A stretch of DNA of 64,000 bases from Flavobacteriales bacterium (GCA_003150615.1 QALN01000011.1:1-64000), one strand, 5' to 3'; counted from the first letter of the stretch, positions 25,323-33,805 are shown. Numbers and translations are program-made. Notes: generated by a model not told the origin, from the letters alone.

Positions 25323-27614
25323 ATGGCCTCTTCTACGAATAATTTTTATATCCATATAATCAAAAATTTAACACCTGACGACTTCTCAAAATTAGTTGAA
25401 TTAGTGGAACGCAAACATTTCAAATGCGAACAGGTTATTGATATTGATGGTACCAATGATGGAGGCAGTGATATTCGCATTTTCCAAGGTAAGTCCCCGC
25501 TTAAACGATGTGTGCAGTTGACAACTCAAAGAAAAATTTCCCAAAAAATATACACAGATCTTGAAAAGATTCAAAAGAAAATCACAGATTACCACTATTC
25601 AGATACAGTTGAATATTTTTGGTCACAAGAAATTTCAGAGGACAAGAGAGACGAATATATTGAGTATGCAAACAATACTCATGGCATAAATTTATGCCTA
25701 TATGACGCTAAGTATATCGCAGGATTAAAGATACCAGAAATCAAGAGTTTTTTGCGCGAAATCGTACCTGAACCACACCCTGAAAAAGTAGATAAAATTG
25801 AACGAAGATCAAAAGTAATATATGATTTGTTATCCATTGGAAATGATACTACTGACATTAAAAATAATCTCATCAATTCGTTGATAGTATTTTTTGTATA
25901 TGAGAAAGAAAATGTTAAAATATCAGATATATGTGCCTATATAAAAACACAAATTGATACAATAAAATCTGATAGTTTAATTGAAAATCAGGTAAATAAG
26001 CTTCGTTCTGTTGGGAAACTTATATCTCAAGAAGATAAAAAAATCGTGTCCCTCTCTACGAAAGAAAAATCACTAATCGATGATATTGTAAAACAATCTG
26101 ATATAACCCAATTTAGATTTAAAGAAGATTTTGGGGCAATATTAAAAAAATATGACCAACAAAATAGGTTTGATGAGTACTATAGATACTTGGTGGATTT
26201 GTACAAGTCTTATTATCAGTTTGATATAGATGAATATGATCAAGCTATAGAATATAATGATGGAGTAATTAAGGTATTTTCTGATTTTAAATCATATATT
26301 TCTAGAAATATTGACGATAAATCAAAGATTGTCGATATTATCACAGAAATCAAACAACTGTGTGATAAAAATGATTTTATAAATAAAATATGTATTACAT
26401 CTTCATTCTCTAGTTTATATAAATCAAACCAACTTGATACTTATTTATCTCACTCAGACAAAGACATTTATTTAGATACTCCCCTTTTGGTATTTGCTTT
26501 TTGTAAATATTATTCAGACGATTCAAAGAAGTGGGATGATCCATTTTTCAAAGCAACGTCTGGTCTTTTGGATGTTTGCGATGATAACAGTAAAACTATA
26601 AAGCTGTTTGCTCCGTATAGTTACTTACAAGAAGTTGCTGGAGAACTCAAGAAAGCACTAAACCTGGGATGTCTTATTGATTTGGATTTTTACCAGGATA
26701 TGGGAGAAATAAAGAATTCATTTGTTAATTATTATTTATTTCTTAAAGATAATAATTTACTAAAGGATAATATAGTTGATTTTACTGGTTTCGTTGAAGA
26801 TTTGGGTTTTACGAACACTGATCCAGATAGTTCTAACTATATCACAGATACTATAAATATAATTCGTGATTGTCTAGATTATTGGGACATTGAAATAACG
26901 AAAAATCCATATCTAAAATTTGTGGACTTTGATGAGGTTAGAAAGGAATACGAACTTTACCTTATGACATTAGGAAAGGAAAAAAGTCGGCCTGCAATAA
27001 ATAATGATGTAAATGCAATACTTGAGATATCCGATAATAGTAATTCGGCACAACCTGAGAAGTTTCTCTCGACCTGGGATGTATCATTTTACGAGTTTAG
27101 AAAATTATTATTGAAAAAACATCGTGATAAATATTGTTTTTTCCATATTTACAATCCTGCCAGACTGCTTAATAAACTATGCCTCGAACGATTCAATACA
27201 AACCCATCTATAATAACGAATGATATTTTTGCTTATGCTGATGCGACATATAATATATCCTCAAAAGTTCGGAGCTTGATTGAAATGATAGCACCAATTT
27301 TTGGGTATAAAAATTTAAAAAACAGTATTCTTCTTAGAGAGATAACTAAAATCAGAGTAAGTCAAATTGAAAATCAAACACAAGAAGATTTGGTATCACA
27401 AAAAAACACGCCTATCGAAGATGTATTTATAAAAATGATCGACCATTATAAAAGTAATGGGGCTTTTGATAAATTCGCTACTTTACTTCGTGATGAAAGC
27501 CATAATGATTCATTAATAAAAATATTTAAGGCGTCATTTGACAATTATAAGAATACTGAAGAAGCTACAAAAATTATTGTATCGTCATTAGATGTTTTAC
27601 TCAATAATATTTGA
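25323..27614 (+). CDS. Mrr/PD-(D/E)XK-like plus PIN-like protein, candidate phage-defence nuclease
   Basis: The 763-residue product is very Lys/Ile/Asn-rich and much AT-richer than its neighbours. Its N-terminus (1-80) has the layout of an Mrr-like restriction nuclease: a helix with Glu26/Glu29, then DGGSD (46-50), and VQLTTQ (64-69) where the usual Q-x-K is Q-L-T. The lysine is therefore displaced or lost. A C-terminal region (about 380-590) follows the PIN-domain pattern: IYLDTPLLVFAF (Asp385), YLQEVAGEL (Glu437), NNDVNAI (Asp562), STWDVSFYEFR (Asp586). PIN domains are metal-dependent RNases. The middle is helical with no motif. It stands alone between the lysis cassette and the integrase, the common cargo spot for superinfection-exclusion and abortive-infection genes. 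Both domain calls are by eye. I do not recognise it as a named defence system. Confidence 0.6.
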   Translation: MASSTNNFYIHIIKNLTPDDFSKLVELVERKHFKCEQVIDIDGTNDGGSDIRIFQGKSPLKRCVQLTTQRKISQKIYTDLEKIQKKITDYHYSDTVEYFWSQEISEDKRDEYIEYANNTHGINLCLYDAKYIAGLKIPEIKSFLREIVPEPHPEKVDKIERRSKVIYDLLSIGNDTTDIKNNLINSLIVFFVYEKENVKISDICAYIKTQIDTIKSDSLIENQVNKLRSVGKLISQEDKKIVSLSTKEKSLIDDIVKQSDITQFRFKEDFGAILKKYDQQNRFDEYYRYLVDLYKSYYQFDIDEYDQAIEYNDGVIKVFSDFKSYISRNIDDKSKIVDIITEIKQLCDKNDFINKICITSSFSSLYKSNQLDTYLSHSDKDIYLDTPLLVFAFCKYYSDDSKKWDDPFFKATSGLLDVCDDNSKTIKLFAPYSYLQEVAGELKKALNLGCLIDLDFYQDMGEIKNSFVNYYLFLKDNNLLKDNIVDFTGFVEDLGFTNTDPDSSNYITDTINIIRDCLDYWDIEITKNPYLKFVDFDEVRKEYELYLMTLGKEKSRPAINNDVNAILEISDNSNSAQPEKFLSTWDVSFYEFRKLLLKKHRDKYCFFHIYNPARLLNKLCLERFNTNPSIITNDIFAYADATYNISSKVRSLIEMIAPIFGYKNLKNSILLREITKIRVSQIENQTQEDLVSQKNTPIEDVFIKMIDHYKSNGAFDKFATLLRDESHNDSLIKIFKASFDNYKNTEEATKIIVSSLDVLLNNI

Positions 27615-27656
27615 TTGTAATGTTGTTATGTCATAGAAAGAATATATATTTAACTA

Positions 27657-28832
27657 TTAAAACGCAGACACTTTTGTCCGTATGTCTTCTTGGGCTCGTG
27701 GCGTTCGTGTAGCAGCGTATGTGGCTGTCATCTCGAGACTATGATGATCTGCCTGTCCCTGCACAAAGTTAGGTGCTATACCATCTGCCAGCATATTCGT
27801 GATGCCGGTATGTTTAAGATTATAAAACTGTACCTCTTTAGGCCATTTTAAATGATTCCTTATTTTAATCCAGTATTTGGCAATCTTGATAGGATCAGTG
27901 TGCTTTATTCCAGGGTTAAACTCGTTAGGAGTATCCCATGAGAAGGCGTACATGTCAGGACTGCCATTCCAGTTGAGGCATGTCAGATAAGGCATCATCG
28001 CATCAGGAATAGTCCTCTTGCTATCGTTGTCGTTCTTGGCATGTTCTGCACGGATGTATATAATCTGCCTTTCTAAATCGATGTCTTTTAGTTTTAGGTA
28101 AGTTATTTCGTTTGGCCGGACAAAACAATAATAGCACAACATGACCATAGCCAGATATCGTTTGTTTCTCGTTAAGAGGAATATTTTCAAGTCGGATAAC
28201 ATTTTTTTTGTCAGCAGTATTCTTTGTTTTGGGGCGGTTTGTTTTTTCGGTATTTTTTTTATGGCGTCGAAAGGATTTTTTGAACAATAATTAAAGCTCT
28301 TCAGCCATCCGAACATGGCCTTAAAAAAGAATAAATAATTGTTGTAAGTACGAGCTGATATTTTAGCGTCCTGTTTCAGTTTCAGCATGATTTCGGCTGC
28401 CAATTCACTGCCGAATTGATATACGTACATCTTCTCTTCTTCATAGCCTTTTTCGAGTAAATATCTCTTCAGCCGTTTAATCATTGAGGAATATGAGCGA
28501 TATGAAAAATCTTCCAAATCTCTTTTCTGAACGTTCATGTAAGTCTCAATTACGTCGAAGAATTTATGGAAACTTTTAGGTGCAGTTTCCTCAATGAAAG
28601 GATTCCAGCCTGTAGATAATTTGCAGTTTATCTCAAATGCAAGCCGTCTTCCCATTTTACGTCTTTCGGTTATGCTTTGTATCCTGTTTAGTTTATGTTT
28701 TTTCCTCCGGAGTTTGCCGGTTCCCGGATAAATAGCGTAGTAGGAAACATACCATTCTTTGCCTTCAGTTAGGCGCGCTGGAATAAAGTCAATTCCAATG
28801 GCACTTTTAAAATTTTTTTCTGGGAAGCACAT
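27657..28832 (-). CDS. int: Phage tyrosine integrase
   Basis: This 391-residue tyrosine recombinase catalyses prophage integration and excision. After an arm-binding region (1-80) and a SAM-like core-binding domain (about 90-190), the catalytic domain shows Arg239 (CFVRPNE), Lys266 (HAKND), YNLKHT (337-342), His364 (DHHSLEMT) and the nucleophile Tyr372. Box II reads Y-N-L-K where H-x-x-R is canonical, a variant seen in some Bacteroidota phage integrases as I recall. It points away from tRNA-Trp, with its start 139 bp from the tRNA 3' end. It ends 42 bp from the convergent gene at 25323. Confidence 0.92.
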   Translation of the reverse strand: MCFPEKNFKSAIGIDFIPARLTEGKEWYVSYYAIYPGTGKLRRKKHKLNRIQSITERRKMGRRLAFEINCKLSTGWNPFIEETAPKSFHKFFDVIETYMNVQKRDLEDFSYRSYSSMIKRLKRYLLEKGYEEEKMYVYQFGSELAAEIMLKLKQDAKISARTYNNYLFFFKAMFGWLKSFNYCSKNPFDAIKKIPKKQTAPKQRILLTKKMLSDLKIFLLTRNKRYLAMVMLCYYCFVRPNEITYLKLKDIDLERQIIYIRAEHAKNDNDSKRTIPDAMMPYLTCLNWNGSPDMYAFSWDTPNEFNPGIKHTDPIKIAKYWIKIRNHLKWPKEVQFYNLKHTGITNMLADGIAPNFVQGQADHHSLEMTATYAATRTPRAQEDIRTKVSAF

Positions 28833-28902
28833 TTTTTTTTTACGCTCGATTTAAATCATTACCGAACGTAAAAAAGTTAGTAAATGTCCGACAAATCAGA
28901 AC

Positions 28903-28924
28903 TGTCCCGATTTTGTCCCGATTT
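28903..28924. repeat. Tandem 11-bp repeat between integrase and tRNA
   Basis: TGTCCCGATTT occurs twice head to tail (28903-28913 and 28914-28924), within 50 bp of the tRNA end. Arm-type binding sites of integrase are usually short direct repeats in this position, so these are candidates; no binding evidence exists. Confidence 0.45.
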
Positions 28925-28949
28925 TCTCAGCGTATTGTTGTAAACCGCT

Positions 28950-28985
28950 GCTTTTCAATGGAGTAAATAAGCACGGGCAGAGAGA
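28950..28985. other. Probable attR region at the tRNA-Trp 3' end
   Basis: The integrase gene is next to the 3' end of tRNA-Trp, the most common tyrosine-integrase target. The attachment core should overlap the 3' part of the tRNA (starting at 28972). Its exact length cannot be given because the partner site lies outside the window. Confidence 0.5.
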
Positions 28986-29044
28986 CTCGAACTCCCGACA
29001 CTTGGTTTTGGAGACCAATGCTCTACCAACTGAGCTATGCCCGT
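28972..29044 (-). tRNA. trpT: tRNA-Trp (anticodon CCA), probable phage attachment gene
   Basis: Read on the minus strand the 73 nt fold into a complete cloverleaf. The acceptor is ACGGGCA/TGCCCGT with discriminator G, the D-arm GCTC/GAGC, the anticodon arm TTGGT-CTCCAAA-ACCAA and the T-arm GGGAG/CTCTC around TTCGAGT. The anticodon is CCA. CCA at the 3' end is not encoded. The 3' end faces the prophage, consistent with integration into the tRNA 3' part and an intact copy being kept. Confidence 0.95.
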
Positions 29045-29314
29045 TTAGCGTTGGCGAAATTATATAATTTTTTTCGTCCGTGCAAACGTTTTTTGTGTTC
29101 TTTGTTTTTGCCGTTGTTTTTTGCCCGGCAATATGTACGGACTGACTATATTACGTCTTGGTGCGGATGTGTTCTTTGAGGGATGTGATAACGGTTGTGT
29201 CAAAGAATCGGTCTGCTTTTCCGCTCCGGAACATTGACGCCGGCATGAAGCTCTCACGTGCCGGTTGTTTTTTTTTGTCGGGCGGCGTACCTGTCTCCGT
29301 AAATAAAACGGGCG
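29045..29314. other. Intergenic region with one terminator-like hairpin
   Basis: No gene is evident between tRNA-Trp and the DUF3795 gene. The only clear element is CCGGCA (29240-29245) paired with TGCCGG (29259-29264), followed by TTG and nine T on the plus strand. No plus-strand gene ends here, so it could close a small unrecognised transcript or be the remnant of one. Confidence 0.45.
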
Positions 29315-29650
29315 TCAGGCCTTGAGATTTTCTTTTGCGCCGGGAGAGTGCTGGAAAATAGCTCCGACTGTGGTGCAGTTGTCCAATTCTTTGCAATCGC
29401 CGCAGGTGCCGAAGCCTTTTTCGTGTGCGCATTTGCGTATTTGGCAATAATCGCTGCAATATGCGAATTTCACTCCGTCCGTGCGGCATCCCATGCAGTT
29501 TATGGTCGACGCCGTAATTTCTGGAGCGTTGTTCATCGCGCTCCACTTCCGGGCTGTTTTTTCTCTTAGCTCATCGTCGTTTGCGATGGTCGCTATACGG
29601 GCTTCGCAGCTTTCGCAATCCAGTCCGCAACAAGCGGTCAATTGTTTCAT
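29315..29650 (-). CDS. DUF3795 cysteine-rich protein
   Basis: This 111-residue cytoplasmic protein has the DUF3795 pattern: CCGLDCESC near the N-terminus, then INCMGCRTDG, YCSDYCQIRKCA and GTCGDC. About a dozen cysteines in pairs suggest binding of zinc or an iron-sulfur cluster. The family is common in Bacteroidota and clostridia and its function is unknown. It lies downstream of the transporter gene on the same strand with a 17-bp gap and may be co-transcribed. Confidence 0.85.
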   Translation of the reverse strand: MKQLTACCGLDCESCEARIATIANDDELREKTARKWSAMNNAPEITASTINCMGCRTDGVKFAYCSDYCQIRKCAHEKGFGTCGDCKELDNCTTVGAIFQHSPGAKENLKA

Positions 29651-29667
29651 GGTTCGGGTGTTGTTAT

Positions 29668-30594
29668 TTATTTTTTACGTGCTTCGTGTGAAGAAGCGCA
29701 TTTATCGTCTCTGTTCTTTTTTATCCACAGTTGATAGCTGTTAACGATGTTTTGCCACAGTACGTATGATGCAGGCCCGACTGAAGCCACGGGATTAAGG
29801 TACATCTGCGACATCCAAATTGCCAGAATGGTGTTTTTTTGCCCTAGTCCCTGTCCGGCGGCTATGCGTTCGCCGTATCTGTTTCCTATATATTTGCCAG
29901 CTTTGAATTGCGCCAGGCATATCGCAAGCGCTATTGCGGCCAGGGATATTTCAGTGGTGTAGTCCGGATTCTGCTGTTCGGACAGGAATTTTACGGTGCG
30001 TCCCGTGACTATCGTAAGCGAAAAAGCCCACAGGTAAAATGTCGCCGGATTTATTTTCAAAAGAGCCCTGTGCAATGGCGGTGCGGCGGCTCTTATCGTC
30101 CATGCTGCGAGCAGTGGCAGGATCAGCAGCGGCATGACTTCGCGACATATATATATAAAGGAGTCGGTAAACGGCATTTCGGTGTTCGGTCCCATAAATG
30201 AGAATATCACCGGCGCTGCCAGCGCAGTTCCTATATTGCTTACCAGTACGTACGATGTGAGGAAGGCTACGTTTCCGCCGAGCATGCCGGTTATGACGGC
30301 TGCCGCCATTGCCGTCGGCGCCAGGATGCATATGAAAGCGCCTTGTGCCGTAACGGTGTCGAACAGGCTGACAATAAGATAAACGGCTATGCTGCCCAGT
30401 ATTTGTATCAGTATAAGCCAAAGATGCAGTTTTTTGAATTTTACGTCTTTCGGCGCGAGCTTGCAGAATGTGAGCAGCAGCATCGTAAATATAAAGTACG
30501 GTATGGCTGTCGAAAACCGGCTGAAAAATCCGTAGAACACACCTCCGGTTAACATGGCCAGAGGTAGTACACAACTGCGTATGGACTGCATCAT
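29668..30594 (-). CDS. Bile acid:sodium symporter (BASS) family transporter
   Basis: The 308-residue protein is almost entirely membrane, with about nine or ten hydrophobic segments. It has the BASS-type pattern GQGLGQKNTILAIW near residue 250 and the early AMAAAVITGMLGG. BASS transporters import organic anions with sodium, but many bacterial members carry keto acids, pantoate or unknown substrates. The C-terminus is charged and cytosolic (IKKNRDDKCASSHEARKK). The name should therefore be read as a fold-level call, not a substrate. Confidence 0.75.
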   Translation of the reverse strand: MMQSIRSCVLPLAMLTGGVFYGFFSRFSTAIPYFIFTMLLLTFCKLAPKDVKFKKLHLWLILIQILGSIAVYLIVSLFDTVTAQGAFICILAPTAMAAAVITGMLGGNVAFLTSYVLVSNIGTALAAPVIFSFMGPNTEMPFTDSFIYICREVMPLLILPLLAAWTIRAAAPPLHRALLKINPATFYLWAFSLTIVTGRTVKFLSEQQNPDYTTEISLAAIALAICLAQFKAGKYIGNRYGERIAAGQGLGQKNTILAIWMSQMYLNPVASVGPASYVLWQNIVNSYQLWIKKNRDDKCASSHEARKK

Positions 30595-30730
30595 TTTTTT
30601 CCTTCGTTTTTTGCGTCATGCAAAGTAACGACAATTGCGGATAATTCCAATGCTCCGGATGGTATTGTCTCGCGTATGGTTTCGTATATTTGCATAATTA
30701 GGATACGCCTTAACATAACTTCAAATAAAC

Positions 30731-30762
30731 TTGAGTTCTGCATTCGGCTTTCCCTATATTTG
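30731..30762 (+). promoter_or_regulatory. Probable promoter of the xer gene
   Basis: TATATTTG at 30755-30762 matches the -7 consensus TAnnTTTG exactly; CTTG at 30730-30733 lies about 21 nt upstream. It gives a leader of about 60 nt. A second TATATTTG at 30685-30692 is an alternative. Confidence 0.5.
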
Positions 30763-30828
30763 TTCTGCGGTGTTTCGTTTGCTGGGTTTATATTATTGCC
30801 CTGCGCTGCGGCCGCGATTATGATTATT

Positions 30829-31719
30829 ATGGAAACAGAGGCTTTTACAAGATATATTCTTCTGGAGAAAAAATATTCTCCCAACACGGTGAGCGCATAT
30901 GCGGCGGATCTGGCTGAATTCGATGCGTATCTGGAGGAAAACTCATTGCCGGCAGATGAACGTTCGGTTGATTTTAATATGGTAAGAGGCTGGGTGGTAT
31001 CTATGATGGAAAAAGGCTCTGCTCCTTCGTCCGTAAACCGCAGGATAAGTTCCCTGAGAGCTTATTTCAGATATTGTATCCGCACGGGCATTGTGAAAAG
31101 TTCGCCCGTGGAACGCCAGGGAAGCGTCAAGGAGCCGCATCGCGTTACCGTGCCTTATTCCGTGGAGGAAATGGAACATCTTCTTTCCCCCGAACTTTAT
31201 GAAGGTGACCCCGACGGGTTGCGCAACAGGACCATGATAGAACTTTTCTACGGTTGTGGCTTGCGTTGCGCCGAACTGTGCGGGGTTGCGCCGGGCGATG
31301 TGGATTTCGGCAGGAAGCTCCTCCTTGTACATGGCAAAGGTGCGAAGGAAAGATATGTGCCGCTGCACGACCGGTTGCTGTCCTCGCTTTCGCTGTATAT
31401 GGATGCTGAGGGCATGCGCGCAGGCAATGCTAACGAAAATCTGTTGTTTCATAAAAATGGTAAAAAATTGTCGCCGACACTTGTGTACAGAATAATAAAT
31501 AAGTATCTTGGTCTTGTGACAGGGAAGATGAAAAAAAGTCCTCATGTTCTGCGGCACAGTTTCGCCACCCACCTGATAGAACAGGGGGCGGACATTACTT
31601 CGGTCAAGGAACTTTTGGGACATTCGAGTCTTGTCTCCACGCAGGTGTATACGCATACATCTCTCGGAAAGTTAAAATCAGTGTATAACCGGGCCCATCC
31701 GCGCGGGACAAAAGAGTGA
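30829..31719 (+). CDS. xerD: Tyrosine recombinase XerC/XerD
   Basis: This 296-residue site-specific recombinase resolves chromosome dimers at dif. The start at 30829 gives METEAFTRYILLEKKYSPNTVSAY, the usual SAM-like N-terminal domain; the longer frame upstream is hydrophobic junk. Catalytic elements are GCGLRCAEL (Arg), GKGAKERYVPL (Lys), HVLRHSFATH (His, Arg) and GHSSLVSTQVYTH (His, Tyr). All are intact. XerC and XerD cannot be separated with certainty by eye; the symbol is provisional. It precedes the hibernation factor gene by 50 nt. Confidence 0.85.
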   Translation: METEAFTRYILLEKKYSPNTVSAYAADLAEFDAYLEENSLPADERSVDFNMVRGWVVSMMEKGSAPSSVNRRISSLRAYFRYCIRTGIVKSSPVERQGSVKEPHRVTVPYSVEEMEHLLSPELYEGDPDGLRNRTMIELFYGCGLRCAELCGVAPGDVDFGRKLLLVHGKGAKERYVPLHDRLLSSLSLYMDAEGMRAGNANENLLFHKNGKKLSPTLVYRIINKYLGLVTGKMKKSPHVLRHSFATHLIEQGADITSVKELLGHSSLVSTQVYTHTSLGKLKSVYNRAHPRGTKE

Positions 31720-31769
31720 TATCACATTCCTGCCGCCAGTGTGTATGGGCGCAAAAAAACTCTAATGCG

Positions 31770-32078
31770 ATGAAAGTACTTACTCAGGCCGTCCACTTCA
31801 AGGCGGATGCCAAACTCCTGGACTTCATTCAGAAAAAACTGGATAAACTGGAGCTCTTTTACGGACGTGTGATAGACGCCGAGGTTTATCTGCATGTGTT
31901 GAACACTTCCGACAAGGACAATAAAATGATGGAATTGAAGCTCCGGGTGCCGGGAGAAACATTCATGGTGAAAAAACAGGCTCCCACTTTCGAGGAATGC
32001 ACCGATCTTTGCGCCGATTCGATGCGCCGTAAGCTGCGTCAGAAGAATTCCAAGCCCAAGGATGCCGTGGCCAAATAA
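31770..32078 (+). CDS. hpf: Ribosome hibernation promoting factor, short form
   Basis: The 102-residue protein starts MKVLTQAVHFKADAKLLDFIQKKL and continues with YGRVIDAEVYLHVLNTSDKDNKMMELKLRVPG, the beta-alpha-beta fold of the HPF/RaiA family. It binds the 30S decoding region and idles ribosomes in stationary phase. It lacks the C-terminal dimerisation domain of long HPF. The ATG at 31770 is preferred over 31716, which overlaps the recombinase. A terminator follows at 32103. Confidence 0.88.
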   Translation: MKVLTQAVHFKADAKLLDFIQKKLDKLELFYGRVIDAEVYLHVLNTSDKDNKMMELKLRVPGETFMVKKQAPTFEECTDLCADSMRRKLRQKNSKPKDAVAK

Positions 32079-32102
32079 CAAGTCTTTATAAATGTATATA
32101 TT

Positions 32103-32134
32103 TGCCGGGTGCGTAAGCTCCCGGCATTTTTTTT
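32103..32134 (+). terminator. Intrinsic terminator after hpf
   Basis: TGCCGGG (32103-32109), a 10-nt loop, CCCGGCA (32120-32126), then eight T. Confidence 0.88.
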
Positions 32135-32222
32135 GTCCCGTCCCTGCCGGAGTTCAAATCCGCGCCGTTTATGTAATGTTCGAAATAATAACAGCATGGG
32201 TGAAAATTTTTTGTTTCGGTTA

Positions 32223-32253
32223 TTTGGATAAATGATAAAACTTCATACCTTTG
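32223..32253 (+). promoter_or_regulatory. Promoter of tRNA-Thr and tuf
   Basis: TTTG at 32223-32226 and TACCTTTG at 32246-32253, spaced by 19 nt, match the Bacteroidota consensus perfectly. Transcription would start about 45 nt before the tRNA and continue into tuf. Confidence 0.85.
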
Positions 32254-32303
32254 CGGTCTGATATGTGGAAGAGTTGTTATCCGTATCCGGATAACGCATA
32301 AAT

Positions 32304-32375
32304 GCCGATATAGCTCAGCGGTAGAGCGCTTCCTTGGTAAGGAAGAGGTCACGGGTTCAAGTCCCGTTATTGGCT
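32304..32375 (+). tRNA. thrT: tRNA-Thr (anticodon GGT)
   Basis: The 72-nt sequence folds with acceptor GCCGATA/TATTGGC (one G-T), D-arm GCTC/GAGC, anticodon arm CTTCC-TTGGTAA-GGAAG and T-arm ACGGG/CCCGT around TTCAAGT. The anticodon is GGT. CCA is not encoded. It lies 90 nt before tuf and likely shares its transcript, the usual arrangement in Bacteroidota. Confidence 0.96.
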
Positions 32376-32465
32376 CTGACTCCTTTTTTCGGGGATTTAA
32401 AAGAGTGAAAAAGCGAAAAATACATTCACTAAAGTAGAAAAACAAATAAATAACTTTTTTAAGAA

Positions 32466-33653
32466 ATGGCAAAAGAAACTTTCAAACGTGACAAGCCGCA
32501 TTTGAATATCGGTACTATCGGACACGTTGACCACGGTAAAACAACTCTTACGGCCGCAATAACCAAGGTTCTTTCGGATAAGGGACTTTCCGAGGTTAAG
32601 GACTTCTCGTCGATCGACTCCGCACCGGAAGAAAAAGAGCGTGGTATAACTATCAACACTGCACACGTAGAGTATCAGACTCCCAAGCGTCACTATGCTC
32701 ACGTTGACTGCCCGGGACACGCCGACTATGTGAAGAACATGGTAACGGGTGCTGCCCAGATGGACGGTGCCATACTCGTTGTAGCTGCAACGGACGGACC
32801 TATGCCCCAGACCCGCGAGCATATCCTGCTCGGCCGTCAGGTAGGCGTTCCCCGCATGGTTGTATTCCTTAATAAAGTGGACTTGGTTGACGACCCCGAA
32901 CTTCTCGAACTCGTAGAGATGGAAGTACGCGACCTGCTCAGCCTTTACAAATACGACGGAGACAACACTCCTATCATCAAAGGTTCCGCACTTGGCGCCC
33001 TTAACGGCGAAGCAAAGTGGGTTGCTACCGTTGATGAACTTATGGATGCTGTCGACAACTGGATCGAAGAGCCTGTACGCGACAAGGACAAACCGTTCCT
33101 GATGCCTGTAGAGGACGTGTTCTCGATAACGGGTCGTGGTACGGTTGCTACCGGACGTATCGAAACGGGTGTTGCCCATGTAGGTGATGCTGTCGAGATA
33201 ATCGGTATGTCTTCCGAAAAGCTTACTTCTACCATCACAGGTGTGGAAATGTTCCGCAAACTTCTCGACGAAGGTGAAGCCGGTGATAACGTAGGTCTGC
33301 TGCTTCGCGGTATAGACAAGACTCAGATACGCCGCGGTATGGTTATCTGCGCTCCGAAGTCTGTAACTCCGCACAAAAAGTTCCAGGCAGAGGTTTATAT
33401 CCTCTCTAAGGAAGAAGGCGGACGTCACACTCCGTTCCACAACAAATACCGTCCTCAGTTCTACGTTCGTACGACTGACGTTACCGGTGAGATAACTCTT
33501 CCGGAAGGCGTAGAGATGGTAATGCCTGGCGATAACCTTACTATCACCGTTGAACTGCTCCAGCCGATAGCCCTGAACCAGGGTCTTCGTTTCGCAATCC
33601 GCGAAGGCGGCCGTACGGTAGGTGCCGGTCAGGTAACTAAAATCATCGAATAA
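32466..33653 (+). CDS. tuf: Elongation factor Tu
   Basis: The 395-residue GTPase delivers aminoacyl-tRNA to the ribosome. The P-loop GHVDHGKTT, switch [10 protein letters not shown] and NKVD motifs are intact, as are the domain 2 and 3 signatures ([16 protein letters not shown]). The gene follows tRNA-Thr but, unlike the frequent Bacteroidota order, is not followed by tRNA-Trp-secE-nusG; a terminator comes 28 bp later. Codon use is strongly biased, as expected for high expression. Confidence 0.99.
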   Translation: MAKETFKRDKPHLNIGTIGHVDHGKTTLTAAITKVLSDKGLSEVKDFSSIDSAPEEKERGITINTAHVEYQTPKRHYAHVDCPGHADYVKNMVTGAAQMDGAILVVAATDGPMPQTREHILLGRQVGVPRMVVFLNKVDLVDDPELLELVEMEVRDLLSLYKYDGDNTPIIKGSALGALNGEAKWVATVDELMDAVDNWIEEPVRDKDKPFLMPVEDVFSITGRGTVATGRIETGVAHVGDAVEIIGMSSEKLTSTITGVEMFRKLLDEGEAGDNVGLLLRGIDKTQIRRGMVICAPKSVTPHKKFQAEVYILSKEEGGRHTPFHNKYRPQFYVRTTDVTGEITLPEGVEMVMPGDNLTITVELLQPIALNQGLRFAIREGGRTVGAGQVTKIIE

Positions 33654-33680
33654 TATCCGTTAGGAATTTATTCATAAATA

Positions 33681-33709
33681 AGCCCCGCGCGTTTACGTGC
33701 GGGGCTTTT
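33681..33709 (+). terminator. Intrinsic terminator after tuf
   Basis: GCCCCGC (33682-33688) pairs with GCGGGGC (33699-33705) over a 10-nt loop, then TTTT. Confidence 0.9.
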
Positions 33710-33749
33710 CTTTGTGGTTAAAATCTCTGCTGCAAGTCGGCAAAAATCG

Positions 33750-33757
33750 TATCTTTG
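33750..33757 (+). promoter_or_regulatory. Probable -7 box for the U32 gene
   Basis: TATCTTTG matches TAnnTTTG exactly and would start transcription about 40 nt before the chosen ATG at 33806. No good TTTG -33 box is seen 19 nt upstream. Confidence 0.5.
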
Positions 33758-33805
33758 TTGTTTAAACGCGGTTCGTATCGGAGCGGCGTTATCAAGTTAA
33801 ATGGA

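Larger units (their letters stand above)
1..28971. mobile_element. Right-hand part of an integrated tailed prophage
   Basis: Terminase, portal, tape measure, tail fibre, holin, muralytic enzyme and integrase follow one another with overlapping starts and stops, the usual layout of a siphovirus-like prophage. The right boundary is placed at the 3' end of tRNA-Trp, which lies 139 bp from the integrase start. The left end and the early/lysogeny genes (repressor, replication) are not in the window. Composition is mosaic: the packaging genes and the gene at 25323-27614 are AT-rich, the tail genes GC-richer. No clear major capsid gene is visible. Exact attL/attR core sequence cannot be determined because only one end is present. 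Confidence 0.88.

Noticed and set aside
1..28971. Integrative conjugative element instead of prophage
   Set aside because: No relaxase, mobilisation or type IV secretion gene is visible; terminase, tape measure and fibres are.
32097..32104. TATATTTG as a promoter -7 box after hpf
   Set aside because: It overlaps the hpf terminator stem; the TTTG/TACCTTTG pair at 32223-32253 is far better for tRNA-Thr and tuf.
32397..33440. 347-codon minus-strand ORF opposite tuf
   Set aside because: Shadow of tuf arising from its codon bias.
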